From Clostridium sp. (GTDB taxonomy: Bacteria; Bacillota; Clostridia; Lachnospirales; Lachnospiraceae), in assembly GCA_004554205.1 (NCBI GenBank), contig SFNH01000031.1, positions 1 to 17,682 of the forward strand: a stretch of DNA of 17,682 nt, given 5' to 3'. Shown one piece after another: positions 1 to 6,275 of this stretch (positions within the stretch are counted from its first letter, which is position 1; every line of letters begins with the position of its first letter). The position numbers were made by a program, and so were the translations under genes. Under the pieces are notes generated by a model that made no database searches, was not told the DNA's origin, and saw only the letters and a list, made by a program, of their open reading frames with translations.

Positions 1-97
1 TCCGTACAAGGTGCTCGAGCAGATGACAAAGCATCCGCTGACCGACCAGGGTATCGCAAAATTCCAGGCGGATTACAAGGCGGTTTTCGGAGAGTAG
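1..97 (+). CDS. C-terminal fragment of a transaldolase / fructose-6-phosphate aldolase-like protein
   Basis: Reading from base 2, the last 31 codons of a gene run into the window and stop at the TAG at 95-97. The visible peptide contains YKVLEQMTKHPLTDQGIAKF, which closely resembles the C-terminal helix region of the small transaldolase/fructose-6-phosphate aldolase (Fsa/TalC-like) family, where a KHPLTD.G..KF motif near the end is typical. These are cytosolic class I aldolases of the non-oxidative pentose phosphate pathway. The catalytic lysine and barrel core lie outside the window, so the identification rests only on this tail. A hairpin terminator follows 15 bases after the stop, so this gene ends its own transcription unit. 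Confidence 0.7.
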   Translation, partial: PYKVLEQMTKHPLTDQGIAKFQADYKAVFGE

Positions 98-111
98 AGT
101 GACAGACAGGC

Positions 112-144
112 GCGCGGGGTTTTCACAGCCCCGCGCTTTCGTTT
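112..144 (+). terminator. Rho-independent terminator after the transaldolase-like gene
   Basis: An 8-bp perfect GC stem, GCGCGGGG at 112-119 pairing with CCCCGCGC at 129-136, with a 9-base loop. It is followed by TTTCGTTT. It lies directly after the stop codon at 97 and separates that gene from the GTPase operon. Confidence 0.85.
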
Positions 145-233
145 CTGGCGGATTTTACGCCGCAAGGCCACGGAAGACAGGCCCGCGATACGCTGCGTTT
201 TCTTACGGTCAGTGCAGTAAATGCGCAGACCCA

Positions 234-262
234 TTGACTTTACAGAGCATTTGTGAGAAAAT
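234..262 (+). promoter_or_regulatory. Candidate sigma-A promoter of the metallochaperone operon
   Basis: TTGACT at 234-239, a 17-base spacer, then GAAAAT at 257-262. The -35 matches five of six consensus bases and the -10 four of six. It sits between the upstream terminator and an AGGAGA sequence at 292-297 that looks like a ribosome binding site for the GTPase gene. It overlaps the only upstream in-frame TTG codon (234), which argues against translation starting there. Confidence 0.5.
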
Positions 263-302
263 AGCAAAATGTAGAGAGTTTTTAAGCTGTCAGGAGAAAA
301 GA

Positions 303-1361
303 GCCGGGAAAACCACATTCATCAAGAAGCTTCTTAAGGAGGCGATCGCGGGAGAGCAGGTGGTGCTGATTGAGAACGAATTTGGCGAGATCGGCATTGA
401 CGGCGGATTTTTAAAGGATTCCGGGATTGAGATCCGGGAGATGAATTCCGGCTGTATCTGCTGTTCTCTGGTGGGAGATTTCGGAAAGTCTCTTGAGGAG
501 GTGCTTACGAAGTACCGGCCGGATCGCGTGATCATCGAGCCATCCGGCGTCGGCAAGCTTTCCGATGTGATGAATGCGGTTCGCAATGTGGCGAAAAATC
601 TAGATGTGAAGTTAAACAGCGCCGTGACCGTTGTTGACGCGGCGAAGTGCAGGATGTACATGAAGAATTTCGGCGAGTTTTTCAACAACCAGGTGGAAAA
701 TGCCGGGACCATCGTCCTAAGCCGCACCGATGTGACGGACGCAAAGAAGGTTCAGGAGGATGTTGAATTGCTGCGGGAGCACAATGCTTCCGCCTCGATC
801 GTCACCACGCCGATCGACCGCCTTTCCGGCGCACAGCTCTTGGAGCTGATCGAGAAGCCGGATACCATGATGGACGAGCTTTTGGCGCAGGTGAAGGAAG
901 AGCATGAGCATCATCACGAGCATGAGCATCATCACCACCACGGCGAGGAGTGCGGCTGCGGCTGCCACGACCACGAGCACGAGCATCACCATGAGCACGA
1001 GCATGAACACCACCATGACCATGGCGAGGAGTGCGGCTGCGGCTGCCACGACCATGAGCACGAGCATCATCATCACGCGGACGAGGTGTTCAGCAGTTGG
1101 GGTCTGGAGACCATCGTGCCCTGCGACAAGGATGAGTTAAAGGAAATTCTGGAGGAGCTGGCATACGGCAACGGGTACGGCGATGTCCTGCGCGCAAAGG
1201 GAATGCTGCCGAGTGAGAACCCGGGCGAGTGGTATTACTTCGACCTTGTCCCGGAGGAGTATGAGATCCGCACCGGGACCCCGGACTACACCGGGAAGGT
1301 GTGTGTGATCGGGGCAAACTTAAAAGAGGAAGAGCTTAACAGAGCATTCGGCAGGAGCTGA
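303..1361 (+). CDS. COG0523 (CobW/YciC-type) metallochaperone GTPase with His/Cys-rich tract, N-terminus apparently missing
   Basis: Homology to the COG0523 family of P-loop GTPases, which deliver or handle metal ions such as zinc, starts abruptly at base 303 with A-G-K-T-T. Seen in order: the second half of the Walker A motif, the GCICC form of the conserved CxCC metal-binding motif (about 451-465), a Walker B-type IIEPSGVG, an SRTD version of the NKxD guanine motif, a metal-binding tract (about 900-1080) with two GEECGCGCH blocks inside runs of His and Glu, and the usual C-terminal domain ending at TGA 1359-1361. Upstream of 303 the frame stays open to a GTG at 99, but that stretch runs through the terminator and promoter and has no family resemblance. 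The normal start and the first glycine of Walker A are absent, although AGGAGA at 292-297 is placed as if a start codon should follow. The gene may be a 5'-deleted pseudogene or carry an assembly gap. The next gene begins 29 bases later, so the two are probably co-transcribed. Confidence 0.8.
   Translation, partial: AGKTTFIKKLLKEAIAGEQVVLIENEFGEIGIDGGFLKDSGIEIREMNSGCICCSLVGDFGKSLEEVLTKYRPDRVIIEPSGVGKLSDVMNAVRNVAKNLDVKLNSAVTVVDAAKCRMYMKNFGEFFNNQVENAGTIVLSRTDVTDAKKVQEDVELLREHNASASIVTTPIDRLSGAQLLELIEKPDTMMDELLAQVKEEHEHHHEHEHHHHHGEECGCGCHDHEHEHHHEHEHEHHHDHGEECGCGCHDHEHEHHHHADEVFSSWGLETIVPCDKDELKEILEELAYGNGYGDVLRAKGMLPSENPGEWYYFDLVPEEYEIRTGTPDYTGKVCVIGANLKEEELNRAFGRS
901..1079 (+). repeat. Imperfect 81-bp tandem repeat encoding the His/Cys metal-binding tract
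   Basis: The segment beginning GGCGAGGAGTGCGG occurs at 942 and again at 1023, a period of 81 bases or 27 codons. Each unit encodes GEECGCGCHDHEHEHHH-type sequence. The flanks are further runs of His and Glu codons. The repeat keeps the reading frame, so unit number could change without breaking the protein. Confidence 0.85.
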
Positions 1362-1390
1362 GGAGAGCTGTCAGACAGGGAGAACAGGAT

Positions 1391-2341
1391 ATGGGACCGA
1401 TGATTGACGACGATATTACGCCTGTATTTTTGATCAATGGATTTCTGGAGGCCGGAAAGACAGAGTTTCTCTCCTTCACCATGGAGCAGGATTATTTCCG
1501 GACGGAGGGGAAGACTCTCCTGATCGTGTGCGAGGAGGGAGACACCGAGTACGATGAGGCGCTGTTAAAGGATACGAAAACCTCCATCATCTATGTGGAC
1601 AGCCTGGATGATATTTCCCCGGAGCGGCTGACGGAGCTTGAGCTTCTGCACAATCCCGAGCGGGTGCTCATCGAGTGGAACGGTATGTGGAACCAGGATG
1701 ACTTAAAGCTGCCGCGGGACTGGACGATCTACCAGCAGATCACGATTGTGGATATGTCTACCTTTGAGCTCTATGTGAAGAACATGAAGTCGCTGCTCGC
1801 GGCGATGGTGCGGGGGTCCGAGCTGATCATCTGCAACCGCTGCGACGGGATTGAGGATCTGGAGCGCTACAAGCGCATGTTAAAATCCATGAATACGAAG
1901 TGTGAGATCGTATTCGAGGATGAAAACGGCGAGATCGACGAGATTTCCGAGGAGGATCTCCCGTATGACTTAAAGGCGGATGTGGTGCAGATCAGTCCGG
2001 AAGCGTACGGAATCTGGTACATCGACTGTATGGACAAGCCGGAGCGGTATGTGGGGAAGGTTGTGGAGTTCACCGCCATGGTGCTGAAATCTCCCAATTT
2101 CCCAAAAAATTATTTTGTGCCGGGGCGTATGGCGATGACCTGCTGCGCGGAGGACATGACATTTTTGGGATATATCTGCAAGGCAAAAGAGGCGAGGAAT
2201 CTGGAAACCCGTCAGTGGGTGAAGGTGCGGGCAAAAGTCGCGCTTGAGTACTGGCAGGATTACGGTGGCGAGGGGCCGGTGCTCTACGCTGAGGAGGTGC
2301 TCCCCGCACAGCCGATCGAGGATGTGGTAACGTTTGGCTGA
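1391..2341 (+). CDS. COG0523-like P-loop protein fused to a DUF1980 (YcgQ-type) C-terminal domain
   Basis: A 316-residue protein. The N-terminal part is a CobW-like nucleotide-binding domain with an intact Walker A, GFLEAGKT (residues 17-24), a Walker B-like VLIEWNG and an N-R-C-D guanine motif at 149-152. The CxCC metal motif that defines classical COG0523 proteins is not visible. From about residue 220 to the end (YVGKVVEF, then MTCCAED, then a WVKVRAKV strand and a VLYAEEV segment) it resembles the DUF1980/TIGR03943 domain of YcgQ proteins, in which a CC pair before A-[ED]-D is characteristic. YcgQ is normally encoded beside a DUF318-type permease; none is seen here. The ATG at 1391 is chosen because AGGGAGA lies six bases upstream; the ATG at 1400 is farther from it. 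The gene follows the His-rich GTPase by 29 bases, which suggests a shared role in metal handling. That role is inference. Confidence 0.75.
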   Translation: MGPMIDDDITPVFLINGFLEAGKTEFLSFTMEQDYFRTEGKTLLIVCEEGDTEYDEALLKDTKTSIIYVDSLDDISPERLTELELLHNPERVLIEWNGMWNQDDLKLPRDWTIYQQITIVDMSTFELYVKNMKSLLAAMVRGSELIICNRCDGIEDLERYKRMLKSMNTKCEIVFEDENGEIDEISEEDLPYDLKADVVQISPEAYGIWYIDCMDKPERYVGKVVEFTAMVLKSPNFPKNYFVPGRMAMTCCAEDMTFLGYICKAKEARNLETRQWVKVRAKVALEYWQDYGGEGPVLYAEEVLPAQPIEDVVTFG

Positions 2342-2380
2342 TTCCATTTATCCATAAAGGTACGGTGGAGGAAAGATTTT

Positions 2381-3187
2381 ATGTCGGGACATATGGGCCG
2401 GGCGCTGCGGATTGTATGCGGCATGATCTGGCCGCTGCTCGTCTATGAACTGATCGGGAAGTGCGCGGAGGCCGCGTACCGTCTTAAGTACGGCACTTCT
2501 GCGCCGGACGACAAGGTCCTTGTGCTGACCGGAGCCTCGGCTCTGGCTGCGGTTCTGTTCTTGGGCGCCCTTTATCTTTTGCTGCGGGGGCAGGGAAGGA
2601 TTGGCTGCGCCCGGCCCCGCCGGGATTTTCGCATGGTGTGCCTTTCGGCGCTCGCCGGTTTGGGAAGCTGCATTTTTGTGAATCACATAATCGGATTTTT
2701 TTCGTTCCGCAAAGGGGGCTTTGACGGGGCTGCCGCGCTTTTGTATGGCCCGCCGTTTTTCGTTCAGATTTTGTGTACGGGGCTTTTGATTCCTCTTGCC
2801 GAGGAACTGATATTCCGCGGTCTCATCTTCGGGCGTCTGCGCCGGGAAATGAAGTTTTTTCCGGCAGCCGTCTTAAGCGCGGCGTACTTTGGAATTTTTC
2901 ACGGCAATCTCCCCCAGGGGATTTACGCGTTTTGCCTGGGCCTTATCCTGGCGATGATCTATGAGTGGAGCGGGAGCGTCATGTCTGCCTGGGCATTTCA
3001 CGCGGCGGCAAATCTGCTCTCGGTGTTCCTTATGGCGGCGCATGCCGGGGAGTGGGCAGGGGGAAGACCGGCGGCGCGTTTATTGTTTGCGCTTGCAGGC
3101 GGTATGATTCTGATGGCATCTTTGTACAAAATGAGAGAGGTTGGTAAGAGAAATGAAATTACTGTCGATAGCAATACCATGTTATAA
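2381..3187 (+). CDS. CPBP-family intramembrane metalloprotease (CAAX/Abi type)
   Basis: A 268-residue, strongly hydrophobic protein with several membrane segments. It carries the three signature motifs of the CPBP family in order: EELIFR (EExxxR, residues 141-146), FGIFH (FxxxH, 170-174) and HAAAN (HxxxN, 207-211). The glutamates and histidines form the presumed metal-dependent active site inside the membrane. Family members range from eukaryotic Rce1 CAAX proteases to bacterial bacteriocin-immunity or maturation proteins; nothing here fixes the substrate. A GGAGG sequence about ten bases before ATG 2381 supports the start. The gene starts 39 bases after the DUF1980 fusion gene, and its 3' end overlaps the next gene by 35 bases, so it is probably read as part of the same operon. 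Confidence 0.88.
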   Translation: MSGHMGRALRIVCGMIWPLLVYELIGKCAEAAYRLKYGTSAPDDKVLVLTGASALAAVLFLGALYLLLRGQGRIGCARPRRDFRMVCLSALAGLGSCIFVNHIIGFFSFRKGGFDGAAALLYGPPFFVQILCTGLLIPLAEELIFRGLIFGRLRREMKFFPAAVLSAAYFGIFHGNLPQGIYAFCLGLILAMIYEWSGSVMSAWAFHAAANLLSVFLMAAHAGEWAGGRPAARLLFALAGGMILMASLYKMREVGKRNEITVDSNTML

Positions 3188-4172
3188 CTCGGAAGCATAC
3201 ATGAGAACGTGCATTGAATCTCTGCTTCCGGGCGGCGATGAAGTGGAGATCCTGATCGTGGACGACGGCTCCACAAAGGACAATACAGCCGCCATCGCGG
3301 ATGAATACGAGGCGCGTTACCCCGGCATCTGCCGTGCCATCCATCAGGAGAACGGAGGCCACGGGGAGGCGGTCAACGCGGGGCTCAGGGCGGCCACCGG
3401 CGTTTATTTCAAGGTAGTCGACAGCGACGACTGGGTAAACGCCGAGGCGTATGATGAGGTGTTAAAAACGCTGCGAAGCTTTGTCATGGGCAACCAGACA
3501 TTAGACATGCTGGTGACGAATTTTGTCTATGAGAAGCAGGGTGCAAGACACAAGCGGGTGATGCAGTACAAGACGGCGCTCCCGAGACGCCAGCTCTGCA
3601 CCTGGAAGGACGTGAAAGTCTTTATGCTGGGGCAGTACATACTGATGCACTCCGTCATTTACCGGACGCAGATGCTCAAGGACTGCGATCTTGAGCTTCC
3701 GAAGCACACCTTTTATGTGGACAATATTTTCGTGTTCCAGCCTCTTCCCTATGTGAAGACCTTTTACTACCTCGATGTCAATTTCTACCGCTACTTTATC
3801 GGCAGGCAGGATCAGTCGGTCAACGAGCAGGTGATGATCGGGCGGATCGACCAGCAGATCCGCGTCAACAAGCTGATGCTCACCTACTATCACGAGGCGA
3901 AGATCACGAGCCGGAAGCTGCGTCATTACATGGTGCGCTATCTTGAGATCATGATGACGGTCTCCTCGATCCTTGCCATCAAATCGGGCACCGAGGAGAA
4001 TATGGAGAAGAAGCGTGAGCTGTGGGAATATCTGCGCGAGATGGATCTTGCGCTCTATCTGCGCCTGCGCTGGGGCTTCTTAGGGCAGGGCATGAATCTT
4101 CCGGGCAAGGGCGGAAGGACAGTCTCCATCGCGGGCTACAAGATCAGCCAGAAATTTTTTGGATTCAACTAA
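3153..4172 (+). CDS. Glycosyltransferase family 2 protein
   Basis: A 339-residue protein with a GT-A fold of family 2. The first strand is LSIAIPCYN at the extreme N-terminus, followed by VDDGS (residues 36-40), a KVVDSDDW segment whose acidic residues at 90-93 correspond to the metal- and sugar-nucleotide-binding DxD motif, and a non-conserved acceptor-binding C-terminal half. Such enzymes transfer sugars from nucleotide donors to wall polysaccharide, lipid or protein acceptors. The acceptor cannot be told from the sequence, and there are no obvious membrane segments. The ATG at 3153 is preferred to a TTG at 3141 because the conserved first strand begins right after it. The start lies inside the end of the CPBP protease gene (35-bp overlap), consistent with translational coupling. 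No terminator follows; a promoter for the next gene begins two bases after the stop. Confidence 0.88.
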   Translation: MKLLSIAIPCYNSEAYMRTCIESLLPGGDEVEILIVDDGSTKDNTAAIADEYEARYPGICRAIHQENGGHGEAVNAGLRAATGVYFKVVDSDDWVNAEAYDEVLKTLRSFVMGNQTLDMLVTNFVYEKQGARHKRVMQYKTALPRRQLCTWKDVKVFMLGQYILMHSVIYRTQMLKDCDLELPKHTFYVDNIFVFQPLPYVKTFYYLDVNFYRYFIGRQDQSVNEQVMIGRIDQQIRVNKLMLTYYHEAKITSRKLRHYMVRYLEIMMTVSSILAIKSGTEENMEKKRELWEYLREMDLALYLRLRWGFLGQGMNLPGKGGRTVSIAGYKISQKFFGFN

Positions 4173-4174
4173 GA

Positions 4175-4203
4175 TTGACAAAAAGATGACAATAAAGTAG
4201 AAT
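4175..4203 (+). promoter_or_regulatory. Consensus sigma-A promoter of the flavin-lipoprotein gene
   Basis: TTGACA at 4175-4180, exactly 17 bases, then TAGAAT at 4198-4203. This is a near-perfect vegetative promoter. Transcription would start near 4210, leaving a roughly 40-base leader with AGGAGG at 4237-4242, eight bases before the ATG at 4251. Confidence 0.88.
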
Positions 4204-4250
4204 GAATAACGTTGCACAAACATATTTAAGAATTTCAGGAGGAATCATTT

Positions 4251-5582
4251 ATGCGTAAAAATCTGAGTATAGTACTTGGAAGTATGCTTCTCTTAAGCCT
4301 TACCGCGTGCGGCGGGAAGACAGCGAGCAATGCTCCGGAGACGACGGCTGCGACGCCTGCCGCGGAGACCCTGACGGGGAGCGCCGAGGGCTTTGGCGGC
4401 GAGGTGACTGTCACCCTGACGAAGTCCGGCGATACCATCACGGATTGCAAGGTTGTAGGCGATGCTGAGACCGATGGGATCGGCAAGGCGGCGCTCGACG
4501 CGCTCGGAGAGCAGATCGTGGCGGCAAACGGATTTGAGATTGACGGCGTTGCGGGCGCTACGGTGACGAGCAAGGCGGTCAAGAAGGCGGCTGCTGCGGC
4601 GCTTGGCGCGGAGTATGTGGAAGAGACCAAGGCTGCACAGGAGACGATGCCCACGGCAGAGCTCACGCCGGTGGACGGCGGCGTTCAGCTCGGACTTGCC
4701 TACGATGCGGCGCACGGGACGAAGTGCTTTACGGAGGCGTATGCCGCCGTTATTGACAATGTGATCGTTGCGGCGTATATCGACGAGTTCCAGTTCATCG
4801 ATCCGGCTATGGGCGTGACCGGCGTGCCGAACAGCGACAGTGATTTTGCGGCAGGCTATGCGGAGGGCGGCGTGCTCTGCTCCAAGCGTGACAACGCAAA
4901 AATGTACAGTGATCTGATGGCCGAAAAGGCTGGCTCCACGGTCGCGATCGACAAGAACTTTGACGCGATCCAGAATTTCGTGGTAGGAAAGACGATCAAC
5001 GAGATCAAGGCGGTGGCAGGTCAGGACAATGCGGTTGACGCGGTTTCCGGCGCAACCCTGGCAGACACAGCCGGCTACTTAAAGGTGATCGTAAAGGCGG
5101 CGGAGAATGCTCAGAATACCCAGGCAGTAGAGTACGCCGGCGATCCCATCAATTTGAAGCTGAATGTGACTTATGCTGCGGCTCACGGGACGAAGTGCTT
5201 TACGGCTGCCGCTGCCCTGACTGACGGCGATACGATCATCTTAAGCTATCTCGACGACTTCCAGTTCGGCGATAAGGAGTCCGGCGTGACCGGCGTGCCG
5301 AACAGTGACGCTGATTTCGCAGCGGGTTATGCGGAGGGCAAGGTGCTCTACTCCAAGCGCGAGAACGCAGAGTATTACAGCAACCATATGGCTGAAAAGG
5401 CCGGCTCCACCGTCGCGATCGACAAGAACTTTGACGCGATCCAGAGCCACTTAAGCGGCATGACCATCGCGGACGCGGAGGCGCTTGCCGGTCAGGAAAA
5501 CGCGGCAGATGCGGTTTCCGGCGCGACTCTGGCTGACACTGCCGGTTATGTAGGCGCTGTCGTTGCGGCTGCAAAAAAGTAA
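4251..5582 (+). CDS. Surface lipoprotein with three FMN-binding-type domains (PplA/COG4939-like)
   Basis: A 443-residue lipoprotein. The N-terminus is a type II signal peptide ending LSLTAC with the lipidated cysteine at residue 20, then a Thr/Ala-rich linker. Domain 1 (about 42-123) is a classical FMN_bind domain with DGVAGATVTS; T104 is the expected covalent flavin site. Domains 2 and 3 (about 145-300 and 302-443) are near copies of each other, each beginning AHGTKCF and ending DAVSGATLADTAGY, with flavin-acceptor threonines expected at 269 and 426. In this family an ApbE-type transferase attaches FMN to the SGAT threonine. Known relatives such as Listeria PplA act in extracellular electron transfer, and a similar redox role at the outer membrane face is inferred here. 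No ApbE, quinone reductase or membrane electron-transfer gene is in the window. The gene has its own strong promoter and stands alone. Confidence 0.85.
   Translation: MRKNLSIVLGSMLLLSLTACGGKTASNAPETTAATPAAETLTGSAEGFGGEVTVTLTKSGDTITDCKVVGDAETDGIGKAALDALGEQIVAANGFEIDGVAGATVTSKAVKKAAAAALGAEYVEETKAAQETMPTAELTPVDGGVQLGLAYDAAHGTKCFTEAYAAVIDNVIVAAYIDEFQFIDPAMGVTGVPNSDSDFAAGYAEGGVLCSKRDNAKMYSDLMAEKAGSTVAIDKNFDAIQNFVVGKTINEIKAVAGQDNAVDAVSGATLADTAGYLKVIVKAAENAQNTQAVEYAGDPINLKLNVTYAAAHGTKCFTAAAALTDGDTIILSYLDDFQFGDKESGVTGVPNSDADFAAGYAEGKVLYSKRENAEYYSNHMAEKAGSTVAIDKNFDAIQSHLSGMTIADAEALAGQENAADAVSGATLADTAGYVGAVVAAAKK
4699..5578 (+). repeat. 471-bp tandem duplication inside the flavin-lipoprotein gene
   Basis: Two consecutive copies of a domain-sized unit. 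Matching landmarks are offset by exactly 471 bases (157 codons): CACGGGACGAAGTGC at 4713 and 5184, and GTCGCGATCGACAAG at 4941 and 5412. The copies differ mostly at third positions and in a few surface codons, so the duplication is not very recent. Confidence 0.88.
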
Positions 5583-5624
5583 TCAAAAACCGGAAAAAAG
5601 TGTGAAAAAAGTGTCTAAAGAGTA

Positions 5625-5653
5625 TTGACAATATGAACAATTCAGGTTATACT
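5625..5653 (+). promoter_or_regulatory. Consensus sigma-A promoter of the tRNA operon
   Basis: TTGACA at 5625-5630, a 17-base spacer, and TATACT at 5648-5653. It lies about 45 bases before the tRNA-Val gene and is the strongest-looking promoter in the window. Confidence 0.9.
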
Positions 5654-5657
5654 ACAC

Positions 5658-5693
5658 AGGCAGTCTTAAGTGCCCCATCGCTTGGGACTGCCT
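5658..5693 (+). other. 5' leader hairpin of the tRNA transcript
   Basis: AGGCAGTC at 5658-5665 pairs perfectly with GACTGCCT at 5686-5693. The 20-base loop contains CCCCAT (5673-5678), which is complementary to ATGGGG at 5697-5702, the first bases of tRNA-Val. The leader could be a processing signal or fold alternatively with the tRNA. Confidence 0.6.
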
Positions 5694-5698
5694 GATAT

Positions 5699-5771
5699 GG
5701 GGTCTTAGCTCAGCTGGGAGAGCATCTGCCTTACAAGCAGAGGGTCATAGGTTCGAGCCCTATAGGCCCCA
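5699..5771 (+). tRNA. tRNA-Val (anticodon TAC)
   Basis: A 73-base cloverleaf. The acceptor stem is GGGGTCT/AGGCCCC with one G-U pair, the D arm is GCTC/GAGC, the anticodon stem is TCTGC/GCAGA with loop CTTACAA (anticodon TAC at 5732-5734), and the T arm is ATAGG/CCTAT with loop TTCGAGC. The discriminator is A5771. CCA is not encoded. It is the first gene of a two-tRNA operon. Confidence 0.97.
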
Positions 5772-5786
5772 TACCTAATTAAATAT

Positions 5787-5860
5787 GGCGGAATAGCTCA
5801 GTTGGCTAGAGCATACGGTTCATACCCGTAGTGTCGAGAGTTCAAATCTCCCTTCCGCTA
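5787..5860 (+). tRNA. tRNA-Met (anticodon CAT), elongator type
   Basis: A 74-base cloverleaf with acceptor stem GGCGGAA/TTCCGCT (terminal G-U pair), anticodon stem TACGG/CCGTA and loop TTCATAC (anticodon CAT at 5821-5823). The anticodon stem lacks the three G-C pairs of initiator tRNA, and the ends resemble the Bacillus elongator tRNA-Met, so elongator methionine is favoured over tRNA-Ile2. The T stem GAGAG/CTCCC has one A-C mismatch. CCA is not encoded. Confidence 0.93.
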
Positions 5861-5864
5861 CTTG

Positions 5865-5896
5865 AAAACCCTTGTTTCATCAAGGGTTTTTGCTTT
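5865..5896 (+). terminator. Rho-independent terminator of the tRNA operon
   Basis: A 10-bp perfect stem, AAAACCCTTG at 5865-5874 with CAAGGGTTTT at 5881-5890, a 6-base loop, then a T-rich tail. It starts five bases after tRNA-Met. Confidence 0.93.
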
Positions 5897-5926
5897 GTAA
5901 GGAAATTTTTGAAAAAATTTTTTTTG

Positions 5927-5953
5927 TGAATGGAATCTGTTTCCGCAATCGTA
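5927..5953 (+). promoter_or_regulatory. Candidate ECF-sigma-type promoter of the secreted protein/sigma/anti-sigma unit
   Basis: TGAATG at 5927-5932, a 17-base spacer, then CGTA at 5950-5953. This resembles the SigW-type pattern TGAAAC-N16/17-CGTA used by Firmicute ECF sigma factors. No good TTGACA/TATAAT pair was seen in the same stretch. It lies about 50 bases before the first gene of an operon that encodes an ECF sigma factor, so autoregulation is plausible but unproven. Confidence 0.4.
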
Positions 5954-6002
5954 TTAATGATGAGGCCGGTTAAAGGCCAAAAAAGATTGGAGGATGAATA
6001 AA

Positions 6003-6275
6003 ATGAAAAAATTATTAGCCGGTATGTTGACGGCGGCGCTGGTGCTGACTGCCGGAACCGTGGGCGTCTTTGCCGCGGAATCACAGGCGAGAGGAACCTA
6101 TGTTGACGCAGATGGCGACGGAGTGTGCGACAATTACGGAAAGTATGGCTGCGGCGCGCGAAAAGGAACTGGGCGCGGAGTTAATTTCGTCGATGCGGAT
6201 GGCGACGGCATCTGCGACAACTACGCCTCCGGCGTGCGCGGCTGCAGAGGCGCCGGGAGAGGCTGCCGCAGATAA
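6003..6275 (+). CDS. Small secreted protein with two DADGDG calcium-binding-like repeats
   Basis: A 90-residue protein. It starts with a typical signal peptide (MKKLLAGML, hydrophobic core, predicted cleavage after VFA near residue 24). The mature part is about 66 residues and has two near-identical segments, VDADGDGVCDNY (34-45) and VDADGDGICDNY (63-74), separated and followed by Gly/Arg/Cys-rich linkers. DxDxDG is the loop signature of EF-hand, dockerin and thrombospondin type 3 calcium sites; five cysteines are also present. No known named family is recognised. GGAGG at 5989-5993 is nine bases before the ATG at 6003 and touches the alternative ATG at 5994, so 6003 is the likely start. The sigma factor gene starts 16 bases after the stop. 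The position suggests a secreted partner or target of that regulatory pair. Confidence 0.8.
   Translation: MKKLLAGMLTAALVLTAGTVGVFAAESQARGTYVDADGDGVCDNYGKYGCGARKGTGRGVNFVDADGDGICDNYASGVRGCRGAGRGCRR

Noticed and set aside
99..302. Upstream extension of the GTPase reading frame to a GTG at 99
   Set aside because: It runs through the terminator hairpin and the promoter, has no resemblance to the family and has no ribosome binding site.
717..1076. Minus-strand reading frame rich in Met, Val and Ala opposite the His-rich tract
   Set aside because: It is the mirror of the repetitive His/Glu codons on the real coding strand; it has no recognisable domain or start signal.
901..1079. CRISPR-like or satellite repeat
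   Set aside because: The repeat is in frame, coding and has only two units with no unique spacers.
4235..4666. Ala/Ser-rich minus-strand frame opposite the lipoprotein N-terminus
   Set aside because: It is explained by GC-rich third positions of the plus-strand gene and is out of keeping with any known family.
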